A stretch of DNA of 64,000 bases. Origin: Cymodocea nodosa (lineage: Eukaryota; Streptophyta; Magnoliopsida; Alismatales; Cymodoceaceae). The position numbers were made by a program, and so were the translations under genes. Positions 1 through 10,205 of this stretch are shown in pieces; position 1 is the stretch's first letter; each line of letters opens with the position of its first letter. The notes under the pieces were generated by a model. It searched no databases. It was not told where the DNA came from and saw nothing but the letters and a program-made list of their open reading frames with translations. The stretch spans positions 23,077,501 through 23,141,500 of the forward strand of contig CM072336.1 in assembly GCA_036874045.1 (NCBI GenBank), given 5' to 3'.

Positions 1-278
1 ATGTACCCACCAACCATGATGTTGTAAGACATTACGTTCTTCGTCGGCATTGCGTCGAACAAATGCGCTGCGGTGCGGATCTGGCCGAGTTTAGAGTAGA
101 GAATAAGGAGGTGATTGGAGACGAAGCGGTCGGTGGAGAGCCCGGAGGTGAGGATGATGGCGTGGAGTTGCCTGGCGCGTGGGAGTGAGCGGGTGGAGAT
201 GCATGACCGGAGGAGGTCGACGAAGAGGCGAGATGGGTCGGACAACAGATCCTGGAAGAATCGTCTGGAAGGAAGCAT
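1..278 (-). CDS. Pentatricopeptide repeat (PPR) protein, N-terminal part, runs off the window
   Basis: Reading the minus strand from the ATG at 276-278 gives 92 codons open to the window edge. The protein starts MLPSRRFFQDLLSDP. It continues with LLRSCISTRSLPRARQLHA and then LLILYSKLGQIRTAAHLFD. These are the helix pairs of a plant PLS-type PPR protein: the RQLHA motif, then the LYSKxG motif, then the start of the next repeat with NVMSYNIMVGGY. Such proteins bind organellar RNA and act in C-to-U editing or processing in mitochondria or plastids. The first residues are basic and lack acid until D10, which fits an organelle targeting peptide. The catalytic or C-terminal domain (E, E+ or DYW) lies outside the window, so the subclass cannot be given. 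GC content is high, as in the neighbouring LBD gene. The PPR assignment is firm; the target RNA is unknown. Confidence 0.88.
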   Translation of the reverse strand, partial: MLPSRRFFQDLLSDPSRLFVDLLRSCISTRSLPRARQLHAIILTSGLSTDRFVSNHLLILYSKLGQIRTAAHLFDAMPTKNVMSYNIMVGGY

Positions 279-903
279 TTGGCTGGCGACGGAAGAAAGA
301 ATTTGGGAAAATATAATTTAATTAGTAATTCTCTAAATTTATTTATTTAAGCAATTAAAATACATAGACTTTTGAAATTTGAGTTGTCGATCAAGCAAAT
401 TCTCAATGGAATCCGTACTTAACCTAATTAATATAAATAGTTCAGCTTTCACATTTTCAACTCATATCCAAAATCCATAGTAGAAAAAAAAAAAAAAACT
501 GAACCTAATACATATATATGAGTCGGATTGGCTTGGTTTTCTTATGATTTACCATGCATTTTTCACGAAAATAAGATCAATCAAATAGAACCAAGACAGA
601 GTTCTTGTGACTTTCAAGTACGTCTGTTTAGATATCTAAGTGAAATTGAAACAAGCAGCAAAGAAATTAAGGTCCAATTAAACAATCAAGAATTATTAAT
701 TGGTATCAGGAATTAATCAAATGATGTCAATCACTCAAATCCTCCACGCCATGTATCTCCCGTTGTCTTCACGTTCATGCTTCCGCAGAATTGAAGCTGA
801 TCTGCAACAACAACGCATGTCCTCAAACCATTAATTAAAGATATTACTTGAAAAAAATATTTATACATACTCTAGTAGCGGATTTGATCACGATTATTTT
901 GAT
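279..903. other. Intergenic, PPR 5' side to LBD 3' end
   Basis: AT-rich spacer between the divergent side of the PPR gene and the 3' end of the LBD gene. It holds an A run at 483-498 and no reading frame with family resemblance. The PPR promoter should lie in its left part, but no convincing TATA box was seen. Confidence 0.6.
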
Positions 904-1787
904 CTAGATTAAATAATTATAGATTATTATCCCCGTCACGGGGTCATCATACATACTTGTGATCATCTTGTGCTGGTTGAGGAGGCTGAAGGTGCTCGCT
1001 CCCCGGTCGGCGGCCTCCTCCAACGGATACGCCATCGCGCCGGCTGCTCGTCCCATCACGTACCTCTCGACGTCCTCTTCGTCGTGCAAGCGAGCGGGAA
1101 TCCCGTTCGCGCTGACGTTGTTGACGACGGCCGTGGCGTTGTTGTTGTTGTTGTTATAGTTGAGGTGGTGGTGGCGGTGGTGGTGGGGGGCGGCGGTGTT
1201 GGTGGACGTCTGCTGGTAAGACCAAGCGTTGGAGAGCATGTCGAGCTCACGGCGGAGGCGGAGGTATTCGCCGTAGCTGCCGGAGACGGGGTCCTTGATC
1301 CTCCACTCCGCCTCCCACACCATGGACTTCGCCGCCCGGGACCTCTCATCGTGGGACCGGACGGACCGGATCATCTTGCTCACGTTGCTCACTCCGAACA
1401 CCTTGTGCACCGCCTAATCCATATATATGATCAAATTTCACACGTTTTAATTATTTCTCGATCATTAAAACCATCTAGTTAATTAATAATCGATGCAGGT
1501 TTTAATTTAACCAGTCTACTTAATTAATTATTTAATTAGGAAAAAATAAACGACAATTATGTACGTGATCATCTTAATTATTCTTATCTTAAACATATCC
1601 CGGTAGGGGTTATTATATATATGTACTATAGGACCTGGAACTGGCGGGACCTCGTCGACGGGAAATAAGGTGCGAGGATGCAGTCGGGGCTGCACCGCTT
1701 GCGCTGGTGCTTGCAGGAAGCACAGGCGTGGTGGCCGGAACCGGCGCCGGCGCCGGTGCCAGCGTTCTTCGACATCTGCCGGTGCAT
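904..1787 (-). CDS. LOB-domain (LBD/AS2-like) transcription factor, two exons
   Basis: Exon 1 is 1787-1635 and exon 2 is 1413-904 on the minus strand. The intron (1634-1414) begins GT and ends AG and is phase 0. The product is 220 aa. Residues 22-36 form the zinc-binding C block CX2CX6CX3C (CASCKHQRKRC then SPDC). It is followed by APYFP and, across the splice, the GAS block FQAVHKVFGVSNVSKMI. The DPVSGSYGEYLRLRREL stretch ends the LOB domain. The class I leucine-zipper-like LX6LX3LX6L pattern is not present in its usual form. After the domain come His-rich and Asn-run segments (about residues 120-135), then a tail ending NYLI. LBD proteins are nuclear DNA-binding regulators of organ boundaries, roots and pollen. 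The KDPVxGSYGEY ending recalls the LBD27 (SIDECAR POLLEN) type, but I hold that only loosely. An in-frame second ATG at 1775 is an alternative start. Confidence 0.9.
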
Positions 1788-2837
1788 ATATATATATGGA
1801 ACGGAGGAGGAGGAGGAGACTGGAGGCGTACGTTCGTGGGTGCGTTCTAGCTATACAGTTATAGCTAGCTGCGCTTGCACCAGTGAACATACATATGTAT
1901 ATATATATATTGCGATTAATTAAAGATGAGGGTGGGTTTTATTCCAGGCCAGGAAGGTGGTGGCATGTTGCATGGAAAGAAGACATGCACATATGGGGAG
2001 GGGATCTATCATCCATGCCGAATGGGTTGGTTTAAGTTGCATCCTTTTGTTGGTAGTTCACAGGAAGATTAGCAGCGGCAACTTCCAAAATTATATATAT
2101 ATATCATGCACTATATATGTGTGTGTGCGTGTGTGCACAGTTTGCTTTGTTTGTAATCTCATGGGCATGGAAAGTAACAAGCATTCGTTTGTAGACTATT
2201 GCATTCTTCCTGTTATATGCACCTCCTTTATCAAATATCCTCGTGATTGATGATTTTGTGCTTTACATTTTAATTTTCTCCCTCTATTAAGCTTAACCTT
2301 TCATTTTCCAAATGTGCTTAGATTACTTCAGTTCTTGCCATGGTTAAACTGTTTGATCCTTGTCACAGCAATCGTCTCGTACATGTGACATCCTATGTCT
2401 AATATAATCTTTTCTACCTTTATTTAAATTTTTTTTAAATAAAAAAAAAAACCTCGCGTGTCGAGTCCGGCACTTTTTCACGTGCCTTCCAGGCTTGCAA
2501 ACACGCACCAGCCTCCTTTCTAATCACGTATCTGGTATTTTTAATCTTATTTAAAATTTAAATCTGCTTGAAAGTGAAGAATATTGTTAACTTTTATAAG
2601 AAAACTATTACAATTAAAATGAAGAAGCATCACACCACAACGACGACGACGACGACACCACCACCAGCATCAACAACAAAATCAACAAGTAATTTATTTT
2701 GCACTTCAAAACAAAGTTTAAGCTTAAATTTTGACAAAAATCACCATCATTATCAAAAAAAAACAATAATTTTTTGATAATGACAACAATTTTACCTTCG
2801 ATTCGACCACAACTTCTTTTTCGTCTGAGAAGAACTC
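1788..2837. other. Intergenic, LBD promoter side and DUF761 3' side
   Basis: AT-rich spacer upstream of the LBD gene and downstream of the DUF761 gene (both minus strand). It contains TA and TG runs (about 2088-2135), an A run at 2440-2452 and a short ACG/CCA triplet tract at 2636-2670. No coding resemblance was seen. Confidence 0.55.
1897..1911 (-). promoter_or_regulatory. Candidate TATA box of the LBD gene
   Basis: Run of alternating TA on the minus strand, 110-124 bp upstream of the ATG at 1787, a suitable distance for a TATA box with a short leader. A second TA run at 1786-1799 touches the ATG itself and is too close to be the TATA box for this start. This is inference from sequence and spacing only. 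Confidence 0.4.
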
Positions 2838-3602
2838 TTATCTTCCTCGGTTGAGCATGTCTTTGTACCTGAGGATGGATTCCAACCTCTGCAGCTGCAA
2901 CTGCTTCCTGAATCTGTTGATGAAGTCATCGGCTCTGGCGTCCACTTCGCCGCCGCCACCTGCACCAACCACCACCTCCTCCTCCGCGCCGGCGAGCTGC
3001 CGCCGTCCAGGACTCTTCTTTGGCGCCTGGGGCCTGATCCTTGTCTCCACCTCCCGATCAGCCGCCGCGTACCCAGCAAACACGGTGGTCGAGGTGCTCA
3101 CCGATTTCTTCACGACCTTCGATGTCTTCTCCTTGGCCGCCCCCACCGTACTCGTTTCCGACTGGCTCCTCCTGAAGTTCCCATCCCTTGCCCCGGCCAC
3201 CGCGGCGTACGCTTCCTCCAGCGTTTCGAACTCGCTGCACTCCTCCTTTTCCTCCTTCTCCTTCTTCTCTTCCTTCTCTTCCTCGACCATTTTCGGCGGT
3301 GGCACAGGCGCCACTTCGACCGTGGCGGCGGGAGCGCCGATGTAGTGACGGAGATTGATGGACCGGAGGCGGGTGAGGACGGAGGACCCACGTGAGAGAG
3401 GTCGTGGTTGGTGCTCATCCTGGCCATGGCCATCGTTGATCTTCATGTGATGGTGGCTCTTGGATGTGATGGCGATGGTACCGATGACGAGGTTGATGAC
3501 GACGAAGAACACGGCGGGGGTGAACCAACTCACCATCGATGCCCAGAGTGCACCAGCGGCAACTGCCATGGAGGACGAGGGCGTCTCCCCCAACATCATC
3601 AT
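2838..3602 (-). CDS. DUF4408/DUF761 membrane-anchored protein (cotton-fibre-expressed type)
   Basis: Single exon, 254 aa from the ATG at 3600-3602. The N-terminus is MMMLGETPSS, then a hydrophobic segment at about residues 25-46 containing WFTPAVFFVVINLVIG, the signature of DUF4408. A charged Glu/Lys-rich middle follows, with a CSEFETLEEAY motif. The last 35 residues (VDARADDFINRF to the end) are the DUF761 motif, in which the FI..F stretch and the LQRLESILRYKDML helix are typical. Family members are plant-specific, membrane-anchored, of unknown biochemical role, and reported in fibre cells and stress responses. The frame stays open another 37 codons upstream (to 3713), but that stretch is a His/Arg run and contains the TATA-like stretch near 3691-3700, so I chose the first ATG of the MMML cluster. 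High GC content, no introns. Family assignment is firm; function is unknown. Confidence 0.86.
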   Translation of the reverse strand: MMMLGETPSSSMAVAAGALWASMVSWFTPAVFFVVINLVIGTIAITSKSHHHMKINDGHGQDEHQPRPLSRGSSVLTRLRSINLRHYIGAPAATVEVAPVPPPKMVEEEKEEKKEKEEKEECSEFETLEEAYAAVAGARDGNFRRSQSETSTVGAAKEKTSKVVKKSVSTSTTVFAGYAAADREVETRIRPQAPKKSPGRRQLAGAEEEVVVGAGGGGEVDARADDFINRFRKQLQLQRLESILRYKDMLNRGR

Positions 3603-3690
3603 CTTTGTCCTCCTCCTCCTCCTCCTCCTTCTGGTGCTGTGGTATTGGGGTCGGAGGACTGGCCGAGCACGGCGGTGGTGGTGTTGGTGG

Positions 3691-3700
3691 GTATAAATAT
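3691..3700 (-). promoter_or_regulatory. Possible TATA element of the DUF761 gene
   Basis: Minus-strand ATATTTATAC about 90-98 bp upstream of the chosen ATG. The best TATA consensus (TATAAATA) reads on the plus strand here, so orientation is uncertain. It supports starting translation at 3602 and not at the upstream in-frame ATG at 3713. Confidence 0.3.
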
Positions 3701-3785
3701 GGACACCGGCCATGTGGCGGTGGTGGGGTTTCGTGTCCAGGCCACGTGGTCTGGAAAGGAGAGTTGGGACTCCCGTCGAATTGAA

Positions 3786-4510
3786 AAAAAAAAATTAAAA
3801 AAAAAAACCTGCCGACCAGGTGTAAACGACCGACCACCGACGCATGTAATGAAATCAAACTGGCTATGACATTATTTGCACAAAAATAAGATTAAAAGTC
3901 TTCTAGATAAAATTGACCTTGAAAAATTCTATTATAAAGTCAATCGGTCTTTTCTTTGTAAATATCGCTCGACGTCCTTGCTAAATCAATCAATTAGAGG
4001 AAGATGTGTATCACCTCAACCAAATATTCTCCTGAAGACTCGTTGTTTTTCTTCATGCTTCAAATTTCAATTTAATTAGTCTTGAAAGAGTTCTTTGCTT
4101 CTTTCAAGTTCTCTCTGGACTTGAAATTAATTTCAATAAATTCTCCGTTAGATGTTTCCATCCCCATCCCTATCCCTATCTTCTATCCGTTCGCTTTAGA
4201 ATTTAAAAAAAAAAAATAAAATAATCACATGCGTATCTGATTTAACATTTATCACCATATCTACGCCCATATCTGTGGTCAAATTTGTCAAAGAAAAGCA
4301 AAAGGAATCGCAAGCACGATTGATTGATTGGCCGGAGGAAAGCCGAGTCTGCGTTCCCACATGAGCCATACCATGGAAGAACAAGTCCGCGGGTAAGAAA
4401 GCAGGCAGAAGGAGACGTTCCAAGGTGATTGGTGCCATCCAATCTCTTTCTCTCTCTTCGTTGATGTGCAATTTATAATATATATATACATATAAGGTGA
4501 CGTTATAATG
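3786..4510. other. Intergenic, AT-rich, nothing recognised
   Basis: Upstream spacer of the DUF761 gene. It contains A runs (3783-3806, 4203-4216) and no frame with family resemblance. Confidence 0.5.
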
Positions 4511-4925
4511 TCTGCGTTATTCAAATTGATGTACATGTGTTAAATTAAAAAATTACGTCAACACGTGATATTATAATTTTTTTATTATAAATTTTACTCT
4601 CTCTCTCTCTCCATCTCAAATCTCGTAACTTTCGTCATCTTTTCTTCCTCTTTTCTTCTCTCTTTCCCTACTTGCTCGTCTTTCTGTCGTGACTTTCGTC
4701 ACTTCTTCTCTCCGTACCACTCCATCGCCTGCGTTATTTAAATCGATGCACATCATATTTAAAATAAAAAACACGTCAGCACAGTTCTTATCTCGCCAGT
4801 GGATTTACTTCTTCTCTCGTCGTATTATAATCTTTTTTATAAATTTTATTCCCTTTCTTCATCTCATTCTCGTAACTTTTATTGCTTTTTCTTCTTCTTT
4901 TTCCCTACTTCTCAATCTTTTTGTT
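4511..4925. repeat. Diverged direct duplication, unit of about 200 bp
   Basis: Copy A (about 4511-4690) and copy B (about 4728-4925) share the same order of blocks: CTGCGTTATT(C/T)AAAT.GATG near the start, ACGTCA.CAC, then TATTATAAT.TTTTT, ATAAATTTTA, CATCTCA, CTCGTAACTTT and TTTCCCTACTT. Copy B carries an extra insert of about 20-30 bp. The two are old enough to differ by several indels. Both are pyrimidine-rich on the plus strand. Confidence 0.7.
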
Positions 4926-6020
4926 TCTATTTTCTTAAAACCATCTCATAAAAATCGAAATATTCTGATTGAAAAAAATATCTATTTATTATTATTTTTA
5001 CTTTATTTTTTAATTATAATAACCAATCTTAACAAGAAATTTTTATTTTGTTAAATAAAAAATGTTGGCCCAATATTCTAAATTTTGTTACAGAAGTTTA
5101 GAATAAAATTTAAAATATTCAGATTTGGTGTGACTGTAAAAATGAAAGTAAAAAGAAAGAGAGAGGAGAAGAGAAAAAAAAGGAAGCGGTGAAAAAATCA
5201 ACTATAAAAATGAAAGTTTTTTGAATCCTTTTGCCATTTTTGATTTCTTTCCTAAAAGTCAACTTGTAAAAGAAATGTTTGTAAATCTGCAATGTAATAA
5301 GTTAGACAAATATGAATTATCGATTTTTAAATAATGCATAGATACTCCACATTTCACTTAGTTTAATCGATAAATACATTAGGCTTATTTGTGTACCTAG
5401 AAAATAACAAAAAAGAACAAAAACAAATATTCATAAAGTTATAGAAAGTTAGTAAAAATATAAGTATTTGAAAAGACTCTAAATGTCTAGAGAGTTATAA
5501 ACTTATTGGTTATTCAAATTTTCAGCAAACAAGATACTTATAAACTATGTATTCAAAGGAACTTAAAAAATTCAAAGATTTATCTCTTAAGTTTTTGATT
5601 GATAGAAATTCAAACTCTAGTTCTCGGATAGACTTTATTCTAAGCATCTAAAAGGTCTTAACATTTTAAAAAGTTGTTGTTCAAACTTCCAACCATTAAA
5701 ACTATATAACTCTAGGTCATGGAAACTTAGCTTTCTATCTAAGCAATTCAAAGATTTAATCCATAAGTTTCCAAAAGGCAAGTCTACCAAAGAGGACATA
5801 GACACTTAACTATTTAAATGATTAAAAGAAATTAAATGTTAATTTGTATACTTAGAAAGTATCAAAAAGTAACGGAAAGAAAAGTTACAAAAAATCAGTA
5901 AAAAATATAGGTCTTTATAAATAATTTAAAAAGTATAGAAATTGACGAAAAATAATAGAATGTAATAAAAAAATTTTAATTAGACCAAATTCTTTGCTTG
6001 GTTACTTCGAAATGAAGATG

Positions 6021-6021
<1 letters not shown>

Positions 6022-6056
<35 letters not shown>
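6022..6056. repeat. (TA)n microsatellite
   Basis: About 16 TA dinucleotides in a row, with a second shorter run at about 6063-6075. Confidence 0.9.
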
Positions 6057-6058
<2 letters not shown>

Positions 6059-6159
6059 TCATTATATATATATATGTGTAATAGAATGTATCATTTTATT
6101 TTAATCTAAATGTAATTGCCCTTTCAACTTTTATGTTTGTACTTTCATAAGTTTGTTCA

Positions 6160-6540
6160 TAATGATAAAATGATTTTTATGATTTATAATGATAAAATAT
6201 GATTTATGATGGTAAAATATGATTTTTAAGATAAAAGATGATAAAATATGATTTTTATGATTGATGATGGTAAAATATTATTTTTAAGCTAAAATATGAT
6301 TATTATGATTTTTGGTGATAAAATATGATTTTTAAGATAAAAGATAATAAAATATGATTTATGATGATAAAATATGATTTTTATGGTAAAAGATGATAAA
6401 ATATGATTGTTATGATTTATGGTGATAAAATATGATTTTTAAGATAAATGATAATAAAATATGGTTTATGATGATAAAATATGATTTTTATGGTGAAATA
6501 TGATTTTTATAATTTATGATAATAACATATAATTTATGAG
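6160..6540. repeat. Short-unit tandem repeat, GATAAAATATGATTTTTA-like
   Basis: Roughly fifteen or more repeats of a GATAAAATATGATTT(TT)A(T/A)G unit of about 18-25 bp, often arranged as higher-order pairs of about 40 bp in which ATGATTTATGATG alternates with ATTTTTAAGATAAA. Copies differ by point changes, so the array is not recent. Confidence 0.8.
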
Positions 6541-7370
6541 AAAATTAAAAGAAAACTTTTGCTCAACATATGGTGATAATGAATCGTCATTTTTTGATTA
6601 TTTTGCACCTTTCAAAGTTAGAAAGAAATATGAAAAAATATATTTCTTAGGAATGTTGGAGCAAAAAGTTTATTAAACTTTCATTTACTTTCCATTATAC
6701 ACAAACACCTTGTATCTTATCTTAACTTTTTATTACTTTTATTTTCATCTCTTTCTATCACTTTTCATCATATACAAATCTCCCTTAAAGCATACAGAGA
6801 CAATTTTTCATTATTAAAGTATAAATCTAAACACAACGAACTAACTTTGTTAATTTTACATAAACTACATGTTCCTATAACAATATAGGTCATTACTATT
6901 AATTTAAACAATATAGATACCTATAACAAAGTAATGTAATTACTTATAATATCACTTTTCTTACATATATATAAGAATTTACAATACTTTACCGTAGATA
7001 CTTGTGCCATTCAAATCAATCTAAATGATACAATCTATCCGTTCAACCTACATATATTTGTACAGAAAATGTATATTTATCACTCTCTTTCTTTTTAGTT
7101 TTAAAAGATTTAGATGTTTTTTATTTATTTAAAGATTTTAAAATTTCAAAGAAAACAACTAAGCAACCATATAATATTTTAAAAGTAGTGATCAGATAAT
7201 TTTTTTAACTAAAGATTTTAAAATTGAATACTTTTATATTAATTTTTTATCGTTTATTTTTAACTAGATAATAATAATAAATATAACTCAAATTAATATT
7301 AGAGTTTGTATATAGTAGATTACATTATTAATTAATTATAATATTATTTTTAATTTTTAAAATAAAATGT
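6541..7370. other. Intergenic, very AT-rich, nothing recognised
   Basis: Low-complexity AT-rich sequence between the short tandem repeat and the PPR-like fragment. No coding resemblance or RNA gene was seen. Confidence 0.5.
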
Positions 7371-7934
7371 TTAAATATGTAAAAAAAGATGAAAGTTAGG
7401 TTTCCAAACCTCCTCAGATGCATCAACATCATCGTTTGACCGTTGAGGGGTGAAAGTTGTCTTCATATTTCCCTCCCTTTTCTTCCGCGTCTGGAGCACA
7501 GAACTGTCAGAACCCTCGCCGCTCGCGAGGTCCTTCCTTTCCTTCCGCGTCTCCAGCACGAACCCCTTGTCGCTCGCGAGGACCGTCGTCGGCTGGAACA
7601 CTGACGCGAGCAGGTGCGAGTAAATACAACCTAAACCCATTTTCTGTGTGCGCATCTTGTTTAGGAGGAAGCCACGGATGAAGACGTGGGCATGGAGCTG
7701 CCGGCCGTACGGGAGGACCCGGAAGGTGGCAGAATGGATGAGGAGGGACGAGATTGGAACGAGGTCGTATTGAATGGGGGAGAGATTGGCGGCGGAGGGC
7801 GGAGTAGGCTGTGAGAAGGCATGGAAGAGGAGGAGGAGTTGAGAGGTGAGATGGAAGAACCGATCTCCATGGCCTGGTGGTGGTGGTGGATGCCGTTGTG
7901 TTTTGGTAAGGAGTAAAGGAGAGGAGGACATCAA
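7371..7934 (-). pseudogene. PPR-like N-terminal fragment, probably a decayed gene piece
   Basis: The minus strand is open for 187 codons. It has a Ser/Pro-rich start and then the PPR hallmark LPYGRQLHAHVFIRGFL (around residues 73-89). Past this point the PPR pattern stops. In its place comes an imperfect duplication of about 60 bp: the coding for SDKGFVLETRKERKDLASGE is repeated as SDSSVLQTRKKREG (nucleotides about 7455-7580). No further repeat, no intron that restores one, and no E/DYW domain follow, and the frame runs into AT-rich DNA. The fragment is on the same strand as the PPR gene at 1-278 but is not an obvious copy of it. It could be a short expressed orphan frame, but decay is more likely. 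Confidence 0.42.
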
Positions 7935-7969
7935 AGTTTACCAAGGAAGTGTCTGTGCACAATTCCGTC

Positions 7970-10030
7970 GGAAAATTATAATAGGGTGTTTGTGCACGGG
8001 AGTTGTCGAAAATATTGGAAAATAAAAAATTTGAGAAATGATAGTAAAATTTAAATATCTGTGTACGTCAGAAAATAAAGATAAATAATAAAAAAATTTA
8101 ACATATTGATGTAAAACAGAAAATAAAATGATAAAAAAAAATAATATAAAATTTTGACGTATTTATGTATAATAAGAAATGATGAGAAAATAATTTTTAT
8201 TAAGATTTATATTTGTAGTTAAATTTTTTATCGTATTTTGTACTTACGACAATACGAGAAAAGGAATAACATTCTTTTCATCCCGTGAAACTAATAACTA
8301 ATTATTTCATTCAAAAATTAATACGGTTTAAAAGGTAAAATCGTAATTTCACAAATGAGTCAAGGACATTTTTGTAAACAGTGAATTTGCATTTACTGTT
8401 GAGATCTATTTTGTCAAACATGACTTTCCACACTGATAGCTCTCACATGGGAGGAAGCTGTCAATCTGAAACCCAAGAGGAAGACCCAGCTCAGCTCTGC
8501 TTCAAATCTGAGAGTTGAAAGCTATTTCCAAACGTACCCTACAAACCTATGTACGTTATGTGCGTATACTCTTAAACTCAGCTTTTTCACTTCTTCCTTC
8601 GTATACAAGAAACATCTAAGAGATGTTGCTTTGACTTCAATCTGTATGAAATTAACTAACCTGTAATTTGTTGGAAGCCTTGTTTTATACTCGCTTTTCG
8701 CTAACTTTGTTGGCCATTTAGTAAGCATTAAAGATTTCAAGTGTGCCATGTGACTCTTCGGTCGGTCAGGCAATCTCTTTACAGCGGATATAAGCTCATT
8801 CTTCACTAATTACATCAAATAACAAAGTTGTTAATTCTCTTCTTCCGATCCTCACATAAATCTTTACCATAAGAATCAATATTTCTTTCCCTCTTCTTTC
8901 TCATGGCCGGTATTTGGGCATCTTCAGGGAAGTGTCACGCTCATTTCCTTTGAAGACCACTCCTGCCAAACCCTGATCGACACCCTCTTAGTTAATTCCA
9001 GAAGAAAAGTAAGACTAGCGTGGTCCTGATAATTAGCAAGCCAACCAATCCAGCTCTACATGACAATCATGCCCAACCCAATTGGGTTTCGCCTCCTACG
9101 TACATCCCCGTCATCTATTTATTACTCAAGGTCTGTGGTCATTAACTTATCAACAACATCTCGTGTTGTTTGCGAAGGTAATCAAGTGCATGAGGCGCAC
9201 AGCACACCTAACATTGAAGCATAAGGCTCGAAGAGGGAAGATGACACCTAAACTTCCACAACAGTGAAGAGGAGAGAGATTTTGAAAGAAAAAAAAATGG
9301 GTTCAGAAGATAGAAATTCTCTCTACTGAAATGTAACAAGATAACCTAAAAAGGAAGAAGAAGAAGAAAGAGGAAAACTAAGAAAATAATGAGGTCAATC
9401 ATCTCCCTCATGAAGCACTAGACATTCCATTCAACATAAGCAAATCAAACCCTAATCTATCTTTCGTACCTGCAGGGAGACCATGTTTGATCCAATTAAA
9501 CTAGAGTGTTGAAAATTTATTTCAAAACTGATTAATAGTGAGAAGACAAAATATCGTATTGTAAAGTTTAACTTCAACCATATTTCTTTATGGTTAATAT
9601 GATTGAATACAAGGAAAGTACTTGCAATTAATTGCTTTCTTGATATAATTAACCACTAAATAATTGACAAGAGAATCGTCCTTCATTTTGTTTTAACAAT
9701 CTTCATTCATGGCTGAAAGTGCATGCTCTACTACTGAACGTTGTAAAGAGTAGAAGAGTTAATATAAGTTAAATTAGTTTGTAAATCAAAGGAAATATTT
9801 TTGATAATTCATTCTCTATCAATTTTCTGAAAAGTGGTAAACAATTCTTATAATTTGGGATCATAACAACCAATGTGTAATTTTTAATTCTCCTTGAATT
9901 TATTTAATATATTTTTATCTAACAACCACCTTGCCATATAATTAAAAATATATCTTAGATAGTAAATAATTTACACATAAGAATTTCAGTCTTTAGACTC
10001 AGATTTCGAATCTTCGAGACCATAAAAAAC
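7970..10030. other. Intergenic, nothing firmly recognised
   Basis: AT-rich spacer. A GTGTTTGTGCACGG motif at about 7988 resembles the ends of the TIR elements in this window, but a matching opposite end was not found. A less AT-rich stretch at about 8440-9280 has several short frames on both strands with no family resemblance. Confidence 0.5.
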
Positions 10031-10117
10031 CACCACCTTCCCATGCCAAGGTGGCCGCGAGGTGAGGTGTTCCGCTCACCACTTCCTTCTCTCCACTCGA
10101 AACACCGAACTCTTCCA

Positions 10118-10124
10118 TATATTA
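10118..10124 (+). promoter_or_regulatory. Possible TATA box of the NHL gene
   Basis: CATATATTATT context about 85 bp upstream of the ATG at 10206. Spacing fits a plant TATA box with a leader of about 50-60 nt. Inference only. Confidence 0.35.
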
Positions 10125-10205
10125 TTATTGTTCTTGTCACCAAATTCCTCCTCCTATTCCTCGCCCTCCACTCGACCAGCACCATCACCACCGCTCTCCT
10201 CTCCG

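Larger units (their letters stand above)
5385..6790. mobile_element. Candidate non-autonomous TIR element (MITE-like), no coding capacity
   Basis: The left end (TTATTTGTGTACCTAGAAAA, then purine-rich AAAGTTAG blocks) resembles the reverse complement of the right end (AGATTTGTATATGATGAAAA, then GTGATAGAAAGAGATG). The inner ends also repeat, for example TTAATTTGTATACTTAGAAA near 5841. The interior holds a TA microsatellite and a short tandem repeat (separate entries). No transposase frame is present. The ends are imperfect and I could not fix a target duplication, so this is tentative. Confidence 0.33.

Noticed and set aside
970-1482. Plus-strand frame of 170 codons over the LBD gene
   Set aside because: Antisense of LBD exon 2; Val/Gly runs come from the His/Asn codons of the real gene.
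1785-1799. TA run touching the LBD ATG as TATA box
   Set aside because: Transcription would start inside the C-block exon; the TA run at 1897-1911 fits better.
3415-3858. Minus-strand Pro-rich frame overlapping the DUF761 5' end
   Set aside because: Different frame from the DUF761 protein, low complexity, no motif.
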